Source: DASQPE01 sp964519805
GTDB lineage: Bacteria > Gemmatimonadota > Gemmatimonadetes > Gemmatimonadales > GWC2-71-9
Reading direction: 5' to 3'
Assembly (NCBI GenBank): GCA_964519805.1
Contig: CAZFKN010000002.1
Location: forward strand, 1 to 64,000
Length of the DNA: 64,000 nucleotides
Under the pieces are notes generated by a model, which saw only the letters and a list, made by a program, of their open reading frames with translations, had not been told where the DNA came from and did no database searches. Position numbers and translations under genes: made by a program. Of this stretch, positions 16,617 through 25,574 are shown in pieces; within the stretch, counting starts at the first letter, position 1; each line of letters opens with the position of its first letter.

Positions 16617-17816
16617 ATGCCGGTCCTCGATATCGACCTGACCGTCTATCCCGACGAGTGCGACGCGTTCGGGCACTTGAACCAGGCCTCATTCCTGGCG
16701 CTGTTCGAGCGCGCCCGTTGGGAAATGCTCGCGCGGGGACCCGGGATGGATGTGTTCACGCGACACGGCGCCTGGCCGGCCGTCCGGAAGTCCGCGATCG
16801 ACTACCATCTCGCGGCCTACCCGGGTGACGTCCTTCGCTTTCACCAGACGCTCACCCACCACGGCCGCACGAGCTTCACCATTCGCCAAACCGCCCGGCG
16901 TACACGGGACGACGCGTTGATCGCAACGGCCGAGTTTGTCTTCGTCTGCATCAGCCGCGAGGGGCGGCCGGTTCCCGTGCCCGGCGAATTCGGCGAGTTC
17001 ATGAATGCCCGGCCTGCCCGCTCCGGTGACACGCCGCGGGTCACCGTGAACGGCGTCAACCTCGCCGTGCAGACCGGTGGCGAAGGACCCGGGATCCTCT
17101 TCATCCACGGCTATCCGCTGGATCATACGATCTGGCGGCCCCAGGTCGATGCGCTCGAGGGCTGGCGAACGGTTGCCCCGGATCTTCGGGGCATGGGCCA
17201 GTCCGACGCGCCGGACCTCGGCTACAGCATGGCAACCTACGCGGCGGACCTTGCGGCACTGATTGATTCGCTCGGACTGGATCGGGTGGTTCTCTGCGGT
17301 CACTCAATGGGGGGCTACGTGGCGTTCGAGTTCGTCCGTCGCTGGCCGGACCGCGTCTCCGGGCTCGCCCTTGTCGCCACACGGGCGGATGCCGACACCA
17401 TCGAGACGCGGCGCGCGCGGGATGCAGCCGCCGTGCTCGCACGCGAGGGGGGCGCGCGCGAGATCGCCGCCGCGATGCTGCCGAAGATGCTTTCGCCCTC
17501 GGCGCCGCCGACCCTGGTGGAGCTGGTGGGGGGCGTGATGGCGTCGACGCCGGTCGCGGGCATCGTCGGCGCGCTGGGGGCGATGCGCGACCGTCCGGAC
17601 AGCACGGCGCTGCTTCCAGCGTTGGCCCGGCTCCCCGCCCTGGTGATTGCGGGGGCCGACGATCAGCTCGTGACGGCCTCCCAGACGAGTGCCATGGCCG
17701 CGGCCATTCCGGGCGCGCGTCTCGTCGTGGCACCGGGCGCCGCGCATCTCCCCAGTCTGGAGGCGCCCGGGATCGTCACCGACGCCCTGCGGACTTTTCT
17801 TTCGACGGTGGGTTGA
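16617..17816 (+). CDS. Fusion of hotdog acyl-CoA thioesterase and alpha/beta hydrolase
   Basis: Two enzymes in one 399-residue chain. Residues 1-130 are a 4HBT hotdog thioesterase with the DAFGHLN motif (Asp16, His20), which hydrolyses acyl-CoA in relatives. Residues 140-399 are an alpha/beta hydrolase with an HG oxyanion element (FIHGYPLD), nucleophile Ser230 in GHSMGG, an Asp in AGADDQ (348-349) and His377 in GAAHLP, a complete triad. The linker is short. The reading frame is continuous through the junction. The hydrolase half resembles 3-oxoadipate enol-lactonase or carboxylesterase types. The substrate is unknown; a joint role in acyl or aromatic ester degradation is conceivable (inference). 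Confidence 0.88.
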   Translation: MPVLDIDLTVYPDECDAFGHLNQASFLALFERARWEMLARGPGMDVFTRHGAWPAVRKSAIDYHLAAYPGDVLRFHQTLTHHGRTSFTIRQTARRTRDDALIATAEFVFVCISREGRPVPVPGEFGEFMNARPARSGDTPRVTVNGVNLAVQTGGEGPGILFIHGYPLDHTIWRPQVDALEGWRTVAPDLRGMGQSDAPDLGYSMATYAADLAALIDSLGLDRVVLCGHSMGGYVAFEFVRRWPDRVSGLALVATRADADTIETRRARDAAAVLAREGGAREIAAAMLPKMLSPSAPPTLVELVGGVMASTPVAGIVGALGAMRDRPDSTALLPALARLPALVIAGADDQLVTASQTSAMAAAIPGARLVVAPGAAHLPSLEAPGIVTDALRTFLSTVG

Positions 17817-17990
17817 AACCCTTTGGACCCCTCGTGCGTTCTTAAACAGACGGGCCGGTCCGGTGTTCACTGGGCCTCCGTCGCAACACGGTAATCCTTC
17901 CTACGAACGGCCCCGGGGCCGCGCCTGTCGCGGCTTCGAGGGCCGCCTCTCTTTGGGGCCTCCAGGGCGCAGCGAGCGGAGCATGACAAA
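17817..17990. other. Intergenic stretch with local hairpins, no gene seen
   Basis: No coding frame with family features is visible. The stretch has several self-complementary pieces, for example GGCCCCGGGGCC and a GCCGCG/CGCGGC hairpin. It could be the 3' untranslated region of the ferredoxin gene or a small structured RNA; the sequence alone does not decide. Confidence 0.3.
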
Positions 17991-18018
17991 GCCCTCCGGT
18001 GCCGGGGCACCGGAGGGC
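17991..18018 (-). terminator. Hairpin terminator for the ferredoxin gene
   Basis: Perfect 13-base-pair inverted repeat (GCCCTCCGGTGCC / GGCACCGGAGGGC) with a 2-base spacer, 24 bases past the ferredoxin stop. On the minus strand it is followed by a short T-run (TTTG). It may also stop transcription from the plus strand, where no T-run follows. Confidence 0.75.
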
Positions 18019-18041
18019 GGCGGGAAGCAAATCCCCGATTC

Positions 18042-18305
18042 CTAGCGCTGCGGCGGGCCCGGAGGCGAATCGCTGCTGAACACGTCTTTATTCTTGGCGA
18101 TGAAGGCCTGCATGTTCGGCGGCACGTCCTCTTCCGGGAAGATGGCGGTAACCGGGCACTCCGGCTCGCAGGCTCCGCAGTCGATGCACTCGTCGGGATG
18201 TATGTAGAGCTGGTCGTCGCCTTCGTAAATGCAGTCCACAGGACAGACATCTACGCAGCCCCGGTCCTTCACGCCGATACAGGCTTCCACGATCACGTAC
18301 GTCAT
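18042..18305 (-). CDS. fdxA: Seven-iron ferredoxin (3Fe-4S plus 4Fe-4S)
   Basis: Small electron carrier of 87 residues. Cysteines at 9, 17, 21 and 25, then 40, 43, 46 and 50, match FdxA-type ferredoxins. The position that would complete a first CxxC is Val12, as in 7Fe ferredoxins where that site binds a 3Fe-4S cluster. The CPVDCIYEG and HPDECIDCGACEPECPV blocks are classic. The ATG at 18305 has GGAGGAG seven bases upstream; an earlier frame start is not needed. The tail past residue 60 is the usual helical extension. The redox partner is unknown. Confidence 0.93.
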   Translation of the reverse strand: MTYVIVEACIGVKDRGCVDVCPVDCIYEGDDQLYIHPDECIDCGACEPECPVTAIFPEEDVPPNMQAFIAKNKDVFSSDSPPGPPQR

Positions 18306-18383
18306 CCGCTTGCTCCTCCGGCACGCCATGCGAGGAAAGGAAAAAGGAGAGTACGATGTGGCCAGAGGGCGCGCAAGGGGCTT

Positions 18384-19424
18384 TCAACCGTCCAGAAACC
18401 ATGCAGCCATAGCCCGGGCGCCGGGGGCCCAAAGGGCCAGGCGGGCCAGGCCGCCGAGCACGGCTGCGCGCACGACGCCCGATCGCAGCCCACGGGAAAG
18501 GCGATCGTGCGCCCGCTTGACCTTGAGCCAACTCCGCGTCTTGGGCGATGGATAGCCCGGCTCGAGAATTCGGCGGGCCGTCTCCTCCCCCGTCACCAGC
18601 GCAGCGTAGATCCCCTCCGCCGTGAGCGACGACGGTACGCCAGCCGCATCGCCGACGAGGTGCACGTCGTTGGGAAAGTCGAAGCCGGCGAAATGGACTT
18701 CCAGCGTCGCACCCTCGAATGGAGGCAGCTCCGAGCTAGCGCCGAGATCCCGGACCCGCGTCGTGAGATAGCGGCGGATGGTCGCGGGGGGGACCACCCT
18801 CTTCGGTGCCACGGCGCCCACGGAGGTGTACGACTCGTGGGGGAACACCCAGAAGTATCCGTTGGCCAGCATGGCCGGATCGCACTCGACTCGCAGCGGC
18901 TCGAGCCTGAGCCCCGGCACGTTGTACTCCGCGGCGAAGAAAGCTCGCGGATGCGGGAGACCCAGAGCCCGTCGCACCGACGAATCGGCGCCGTCCGCGC
19001 CGATGAGATGACGGTAGCGGATGATCCGACCGCAGACGGTTGCGGTTCGCGACGCCAGATCGAGCCCGGCGGCAGCAGCGCCGACTCTCACCTCGGCACC
19101 AGCTCGTCTGGTCCAGGCCAACTGAAGCCGTCCCAGCTCGGGGCGGGGGACGGTGCGGACGACCGTCGCCGCGACGTCCAACGTTCGCGCCGTGCCGCCG
19201 GTGAACGCGATGTGGCCAATTCGTGTGAGGCCGACGTCGTCAGACAGGCCCAGGGCGGCCAGCTCCCGCACCGCTTTCAAGGTCAGGCCGCCGGCGCACG
19301 TCTTCGGGCCGACCTCCTCATGCTTCTCCAGCACCAGTACCTCCCGCCCCTCACCGCCCAGCACCTGCGCAGCGCGCAGGCCGGCGGGTCCGGCGCCGAT
19401 CACGAGATGCTCCACGGTCTCCAC
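18384..19424 (-). CDS. FAD-dependent geranylgeranyl-reductase-family oxidoreductase
   Basis: A 346-residue flavoprotein with an N-terminal Rossmann FAD motif (IGAGPAGLRAAQVL, about 9-22), the TCAGGLT element typical of geranylgeranyl reductases, and the GDAAG FAD-ribose motif followed by EGIYAALVTGE. Family members saturate isoprenoid double bonds in quinones, chlorophyll or lipids; a menaquinone side-chain role is possible but unproven. The gene follows the dienelactone hydrolase stop by 3 bases and starts with GTG. It lies upstream of the ferredoxin, a potential electron donor (inference). Confidence 0.85.
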   Translation of the reverse strand: METVEHLVIGAGPAGLRAAQVLGGEGREVLVLEKHEEVGPKTCAGGLTLKAVRELAALGLSDDVGLTRIGHIAFTGGTARTLDVAATVVRTVPRPELGRLQLAWTRRAGAEVRVGAAAAGLDLASRTATVCGRIIRYRHLIGADGADSSVRRALGLPHPRAFFAAEYNVPGLRLEPLRVECDPAMLANGYFWVFPHESYTSVGAVAPKRVVPPATIRRYLTTRVRDLGASSELPPFEGATLEVHFAGFDFPNDVHLVGDAAGVPSSLTAEGIYAALVTGEETARRILEPGYPSPKTRSWLKVKRAHDRLSRGLRSGVVRAAVLGGLARLALWAPGARAMAAWFLDG

Positions 19425-19427
19425 GGA

Positions 19428-20105
19428 TCAGGCGAGGTGAGTCCGCAGGAAGGCCAGCGTGCGCTGCCAGGCGAGGTCGGCTGAGGGCTGGTCGAAGACC
19501 TGGGGACGGGAGTCGTTGAAGAATGCGTGGCCGGCGTCGTAGAAATGGGCCTCGAACGTCGCGCCGGCGGCATGGAATCGGGCGGCGAGTGCTCGAGCAT
19601 CGGCTTCCTTGATCGACTGGTCCGCGCGGCCGAAATGGGCAAGCACGGGCACGCGGAGCTTCGCCGGATCAATCGGAACCTTCGAGTGAGCTCCATAGAA
19701 ATCGACGGCGGCGGAAATCCGGTCGGGATGCTCCTGCGCCGCGAACAGGGCAAGCTGCCCACCCATGCAGAAGCCGATGATGCCCACCTTCTTGGGTCGG
19801 ACGCTCGGGAGGGCGAGCAGATAGTCGGCTGCGCCGCGCATATCGACGGCCGCCGCGGCGATGCTGAGCGCCATGACAAGCTTGCCGGCTTCGTCCGGAC
19901 TCCTGGTCTGCTTTCCGTGATACAGATCGGGGGCCACCGCTACGAACCCTTCGGCAGCAAACCGGTCGACCAGCTGCTTGATATGCTCGACCAGCCCCCA
20001 CCATTCCTGGATGACGATCAGTCCCGGCCCGGCGCCGGCGTGCGCGTTCACGTAGCCGGGCGTCATACGCCCGTTGGTACGGAACTGAACCATCTCTCCC
20101 TGCAT
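19428..20105 (-). CDS. Dienelactone hydrolase family protein
   Basis: Alpha/beta hydrolase of 225 residues with a cysteine nucleophile. Glu34 lies in VIQEWWG, Cys113 in GFCMGG, and the C-terminal Asp and His fall in GRADQ and GHAFFN. This is the carboxymethylenebutenolidase arrangement; many such genes act on unknown esters or lactones. The ATG at 20105 has GAGGAG about seven bases upstream, so the longer open frame reaching 20264 is rejected. Confidence 0.9.
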   Translation of the reverse strand: MQGEMVQFRTNGRMTPGYVNAHAGAGPGLIVIQEWWGLVEHIKQLVDRFAAEGFVAVAPDLYHGKQTRSPDEAGKLVMALSIAAAAVDMRGAADYLLALPSVRPKKVGIIGFCMGGQLALFAAQEHPDRISAAVDFYGAHSKVPIDPAKLRVPVLAHFGRADQSIKEADARALAARFHAAGATFEAHFYDAGHAFFNDSRPQVFDQPSADLAWQRTLAFLRTHLA

Positions 20106-20115
20106 CCCGGTCTCC

Positions 20116-20484
20116 TCAGGAACGATCCGACCAGACCGCGAGCTCGTTGCCGCTGGGATCGGTGAAGTGAAACCGCCGGCCACCAGGGAACGAGAAGGTC
20201 GGCCGCACAATGGTGCCGCCCGCTGCCCGAACCCGACCCTCTGCCGCCTCGAGGTCGAGGGCAAAGATGACGACGAGGGGTCCTCCGGCCTGCACCTTGC
20301 CGACCTTCGTGAAGCCGCCGGTCAGTCGTCCGTCGGCGAAGCTGACATACTCCGGTCCGTAGTCATCGAAGTTCCAACCGAAGACCTGCCCATAGAACCG
20401 CTTGGCGCCGGCGACGTCGGTCACCCCGATCTCGATGTAGTCGATGCGCCGATCATGCTCGGGGCTCAGCAACTGTTCTGACAC
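20116..20484 (-). CDS. VOC (glyoxalase-fold) family protein
   Basis: A 122-residue vicinal-oxygen-chelate fold protein. It has the paired beta-alpha-beta-beta-beta modules, with IDYIEIGVTDVAGAKRFYGQVFGW opening the first and FHFTDPSGNELAVW closing the second. Such proteins include lyases, dioxygenases and binding proteins, and this subtype cannot be assigned a substrate. Its GTG start shares a base with the stop codon of the upstream aminotransferase gene. Confidence 0.85.
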   Translation of the reverse strand: MSEQLLSPEHDRRIDYIEIGVTDVAGAKRFYGQVFGWNFDDYGPEYVSFADGRLTGGFTKVGKVQAGGPLVVIFALDLEAAEGRVRAAGGTIVRPTFSFPGGRRFHFTDPSGNELAVWSDRS

Positions 20485-21848
20485 TAGCGGCCGATCCGAC
20501 CAAGGGCGTGGTCGAGCGCGTCCACTGCGAAATCAGCGTCGTCCGAGGTGATGCAAAGCGGAGGCTTGATCCGGAGCACGTTGCTGGCGAGACCCCCCTT
20601 GCCGACGAGCACGCCGAGCTCACGCAACAACTCCAGCGCCTCGAGCGTGTCGGCGCTGGCGGGCTCCTTGGTCGTTCGGTCCCTCACCAATTCGACGCCG
20701 AGCATCAGCCCCAGGCCCCGCACGTCGCCCACCAAGGCGTGACGCTCCGCGAGACGCTGCAACCCTCGCTTGAGCCTGGCCCCCACGACCCGGGCGTTGT
20801 CCTGAAGGTGCTCTTGCTCGATGACATCGAGCACGGCGAGGCCGGCCGCCGTGGACACCGGGTTGCCGCCGAAGGTGTTAAAGTGCAAGCGCTGCGCGAG
20901 CGCCTCGGCGATCTCTCGCCGCGTCGTCACCGCCGCCAGCGGCGTCCCGTTGCCGATACCCTTTGCCATCGTCACGATGTCGGGGACGACACCGAAGTGC
21001 TGGAACCCCCAGAAATTCTCGCCTGTACGTCCGAAGCCGGTCTGCACTTCATCCGCGATACAGAGGCCCCCGTGTTCCCGGACCACCGCGTACGCCTCGG
21101 CGAGATAGTTGGGGGCACCGTACGTCACCCCCCCGACGCCCTGCACCGGTTCCGCGATGAATCCGGCGACGCGGCCGGTCGTCGCGTGGCGAATGAGATC
21201 GCGGATGTCCTCCGCGCTCCGTGAGGCGATCGCTTCGGGGGAGCCGGTGAACGGACTCCGGTATGGATCGGGGCAGACGGCATGATGTACGCCGGCGCCC
21301 TGCTGTGTGGGAAATTTCCAGGTCGACACGCCCGTCAGCCCCATCGTGCTCGGCGAGCCCCCGTGATAGGCGTTCCTGAGCGCAATGATGTCGGGGCTGC
21401 CGGTAAAGAGGCGGGCCATCGTGACGGCGAGATCGTTCGCTTCGCTCCCGCTGTTCACGAAGTAGGTAACGTCCAGTCCGTGCGGGAGCAGACCGGCCAG
21501 CCGTTCTGCCAGGCGCGGCAGGTTGGGGTGGAGATAGATCGTTGAGGTGTGCTGGAGGATCGCGGCCTGCTCCTGAATCCGCGCCGCCACCACGGGGTGC
21601 GAATGCCCGCAGACCACCGTCGCGATGCCCGCGAACAAATCGAGGTACCGGCGGCCCGTCTCGTCGTAGACGTACTGCAGGTGCCCCTCGACGATCATGA
21701 GGGGGTCTCGGTAGAACGTGAAAACCGCCGGGTGCCCGTATCGCTGACGGAGCGCCAGCACCTCGTCACGTGTTGGGCCGGTGTACGGTCGTGGCCGGTG
21801 ATCGCACGCGGGCATGACCGGCAGGGAGACGTCGATTGCAGTCGCCAT
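20484..21848 (-). CDS. Class III aminotransferase, AGXT2-like
   Basis: PLP-dependent transaminase of 454 residues. Landmarks are VNSGSEANDLAVTMAR (PLP phosphate site), AYHGGSPSTMG, Asp266 in IADEVQTGFGRTG (pyridine nitrogen), and Lys296 in TMAKGIGNG (Schiff base). The sequence pattern resembles alanine-glyoxylate aminotransferase 2 and related omega-amino acid transaminases more than ornithine or acetylornithine enzymes. It is the first gene of a leftward group with the VOC protein and dienelactone hydrolase, which may point to small-molecule catabolism (inference). Confidence 0.88.
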   Translation of the reverse strand: MATAIDVSLPVMPACDHRPRPYTGPTRDEVLALRQRYGHPAVFTFYRDPLMIVEGHLQYVYDETGRRYLDLFAGIATVVCGHSHPVVAARIQEQAAILQHTSTIYLHPNLPRLAERLAGLLPHGLDVTYFVNSGSEANDLAVTMARLFTGSPDIIALRNAYHGGSPSTMGLTGVSTWKFPTQQGAGVHHAVCPDPYRSPFTGSPEAIASRSAEDIRDLIRHATTGRVAGFIAEPVQGVGGVTYGAPNYLAEAYAVVREHGGLCIADEVQTGFGRTGENFWGFQHFGVVPDIVTMAKGIGNGTPLAAVTTRREIAEALAQRLHFNTFGGNPVSTAAGLAVLDVIEQEHLQDNARVVGARLKRGLQRLAERHALVGDVRGLGLMLGVELVRDRTTKEPASADTLEALELLRELGVLVGKGGLASNVLRIKPPLCITSDDADFAVDALDHALGRIGR

Positions 21849-21887
21849 GGTCGTCAGGTGGGGGTTGTCACGCCGGCCCGCACGCGC

Positions 21888-22460
21888 TCAAAAGAGTCCA
21901 GGCATGGGAGCGGCCATGCTCTCGGTGCGGGGCTCCGGCGGGCCGTACCGACCCACGGGGGAGTGAATGCGATTCCACTCCTCGCGGAGACAGAACGAAT
22001 CCAGCCCGTAGGGCCGATCCACCGCCAGCACCCCATCCAGGTGGTCGATTTCGTGCTGGAGCAGCTCGGCGCGATCACCCTCGAGGTCCTGCTCGTGCCA
22101 GGCGCCCTTGACGTCCTGATAGCGGATGCGAATGCGGTAGGCCCGGGCGACTCGCACCAACAGGTTGGGGAACGAGAAGCAATCGTCCCAGACCCAGAAG
22201 TCGTCCGTGCCGATGTCGACGATTTCCGGATTGATCAGCGACCACGGCTTGTCCATCTCCAGGTGGAGCACCCGAACGGGGGCGCCGATCTGCGGCGCGG
22301 CGATCCCACGCCCCGCGCCGAATCGCGACTGCCAGTCGCGGAGCGTCTCCCGCAGATCATCCAGGATGACCCGCACGGCCGTAGAGCTGGGTCGCGTGAT
22401 CGGCTCGCAGCGAGTGCGGAGAATGGGATCGCCGAGAAGGCGGATGCGATGGATGGTCAT
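21888..22460 (-). CDS. def: Peptide deformylase, divergent motif II
   Basis: Metalloenzyme that removes the N-formyl group from nascent proteins. The 190-residue chain has motif I GRGIAAPQIG (Gln57), motif III QHEIDH with metal ligands His136 and His140 and catalytic Glu137, and ligand Cys94. Motif II reads DDCFS where most deformylases have EGCLS. About 40 residues follow motif III, longer than the minimal enzyme. The ATG at 22460 is used; an in-frame TTG lies four codons upstream. It stands alone on the minus strand, not next to fmt as in many bacteria. Confidence 0.82.
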   Translation of the reverse strand: MTIHRIRLLGDPILRTRCEPITRPSSTAVRVILDDLRETLRDWQSRFGAGRGIAAPQIGAPVRVLHLEMDKPWSLINPEIVDIGTDDFWVWDDCFSFPNLLVRVARAYRIRIRYQDVKGAWHEQDLEGDRAELLQHEIDHLDGVLAVDRPYGLDSFCLREEWNRIHSPVGRYGPPEPRTESMAAPMPGLF

Positions 22461-22643
22461 GGCGCGGGCCAAGGCCCCGGGGGAGAGTGGAGCCCAATAT
22501 TATGGATGGGCTCCGGGAGGGCCAGATCGGGTGTCACGGCGGGTGGGCGGCCGGGCTGTAATAGTAGTAGTAATAACAACCTTGTCGGCTGCAAGTCATT
22601 GATCTGCCCGGCCTAAATCGCCTTCGCACCATATTTTTGGCAC

Positions 22644-22656
22644 GAATTGACAATTC
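22644..22656. promoter_or_regulatory. Candidate SufR operator on the suf -35 box
   Basis: Perfect palindrome GAATTG-A-CAATTC that encloses the -35 hexamer. A dimeric regulator bound here would block RNA polymerase. The next gene encodes a SufR-like repressor, so autoregulation is the simple reading (inference). Confidence 0.5.
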
Positions 22657-22675
22657 CGACTTTTTGACTTACCAT
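22647..22675 (+). promoter_or_regulatory. sigma70-type promoter of the suf operon
   Basis: Perfect -35 TTGACA (22647-22652), 17-base spacer, and -10 TACCAT (22670-22675). The predicted start falls about 7 bases later, immediately before the sufR ATG at 22683. There is no Shine-Dalgarno sequence, so the mRNA appears leaderless. The surrounding 60 bases are clearly AT-richer than the rest of the window. Confidence 0.75.
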
Positions 22676-22682
22676 TTGTTCC

Positions 22683-23371
22683 ATGGGCGCTCAGCTCCCG
22701 CAGATCAATCCGGTGAGGTGCCCCCCGGGGCAACGCGGTCCCAGGGGCGACGTCCTCGTGGAGTTGAAGCGGGCGCAGCCCCTCACGGCGCGCGAGCTCG
22801 CCGCCAAGCTCGGAATCTCACTGAACGCGGTCCGACACCACATCAAGGAACTCGAAACCGAGGGCCTTGTTGCGTACGACCGGCTCCATCGCGGCGTCGG
22901 CGCGCCCGCATTCGCCTATCGCCTGAGCCCTCTTGGCGAAGGGTTGTTCCCGCGGCGGTACGAGGCCACGCTGCTGCAGTTTCTCGATCAGATCGTCGAG
23001 CGGGAGGGGCGCGACGCTGCCGTCCGCGTGCTCGAGGCCCACTTCAGCGGTCTCGCCGAGCGGCTTCGGGGCGAAACGGCCGGCCTCGCACCGGCACGCC
23101 GGCTGGAGATCGTCGCCCAGGCGCTGGCCGATGAGGGTTACATGGCGGAGGCGGACTCTCATACCGCCACTATCGGCACACTAACTGAGCACAATTGCGC
23201 CATACAGGCCGTCGCAGAGCGATTTCCCGAGCTGTGCGCTGCCGAGGCCAGGTTTCTGGAAGGGGTGCTTGGCGCCGTGGTAGACCGCCGTGCCTACATC
23301 CTGGCCGGCTGTGGCGCCTGCGAGTATCACGTCCGGTTCGACACGTCGGCCCGGACCGAAGAGGAGCACCA

Positions 23372-23375
<4 letters not shown>
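22683..23375 (+). CDS. sufR: SufR-like Fe-S-sensing transcriptional repressor
   Basis: A 230-residue regulator. Residues 20-85 form a winged helix (TARELAAKLGISLNAVRHHIKELE). The C-terminal part has four cysteines, Cys172, Cys185, Cys210 and Cys213, spaced C-x12-C and C-x2-C, as in SufR proteins that hold a 4Fe-4S cluster and repress suf genes when iron-sulfur supply is adequate. It opens the suf operon and its ATGA overlap starts sufB. The ATG is taken as the start because the promoter -10 box lies 7 bases before it. Confidence 0.9.
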
Positions 23376-24797
<1,422 letters not shown>

Positions 24798-24805
<8 letters not shown>

Positions 24806-25574
24806 GGACACGCAGGGCGTGCTGGACGTCAGGGACCTGCGGGCGTCCGCAGGTGACAAGGAGATCCTCCGCGGCATTTCGCTGACGGTCAAGCCGGGCG
24901 AGGTGCATGCCATCATGGGGCCGAACGGGTCCGGCAAGAGCACGCTCGCCCAGGTGCTGGCCGGCCATCCTGCCTACCAGGTCACCGGCGGGGGGGTCCT
25001 TTTCGAGGGCCAGGACCTGCTCGATCTGGAGCCGGAGGAGCGCGCCCAGGCCGGCGTCTTCCTGGCATTCCAGTACCCGGTCGAGATTCCCGGTGTCACG
25101 AACGCCTACTTCCTCCGGGCGGCGTACAACGCGCTGCGGAAGGCCAAGGGCCTCGACGAGGTCGATCCGATCGATTTCCTCGATATCCTCGAGGAGAGGC
25201 TCAAGGTCGTCGAGTGGGGTCCCGAGATCATGAGCCGCGCGGTCAACGCGGGCTTCTCGGGCGGCGAAAAGAAGCGCAACGAGATCCTCCAGCTCGCCGT
25301 CCTGGAGCCCAAGCTCGCCATTCTCGACGAGACCGACTCGGGACTCGATATCGACGCACTGCGCATCGTCGCCGCGGGCGTGAACCGGCTCCGAGGCCCG
25401 GACCGGTCGTTCGTGGTCGTGACGCACTATCAGCGGCTCTTGAACTACATCGTCCCGGACGTCGTCCACGTCCTGGTCAACGGCCGGATCGCGAAGTCGG
25501 GCGGCAAAGAGCTGGCCCTCGAACTCGAGGCACGGGGATACGATTGGGTGGAAGAGGAGACGGCCGTCGCGTGA
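24798..25574 (+). CDS. sufC: Fe-S cluster assembly ATPase SufC
   Basis: ABC-type ATPase (258 residues) that powers the SufBCD complex. It has Walker A GPNGSGKST, the SufC-type signature FSGGEKKRNEI, and Walker B LAILDETDSGLDIDAL. There are no membrane segments. It begins with TTG inside the sufB stop region and ends in a GTGA overlap with sufD. Confidence 0.97.

Noticed and set aside
18198..19484. 428-codon plus-strand frame opposite the ferredoxin and flavoprotein genes
   Set aside because: Antisense to two genes with complete cofactor motifs; composition is that of a shadow frame.
22561..22580. TAG/TAA triplet run between def and sufR
   Set aside because: Too short to be a meaningful repeat; probably part of the AT-rich promoter region.
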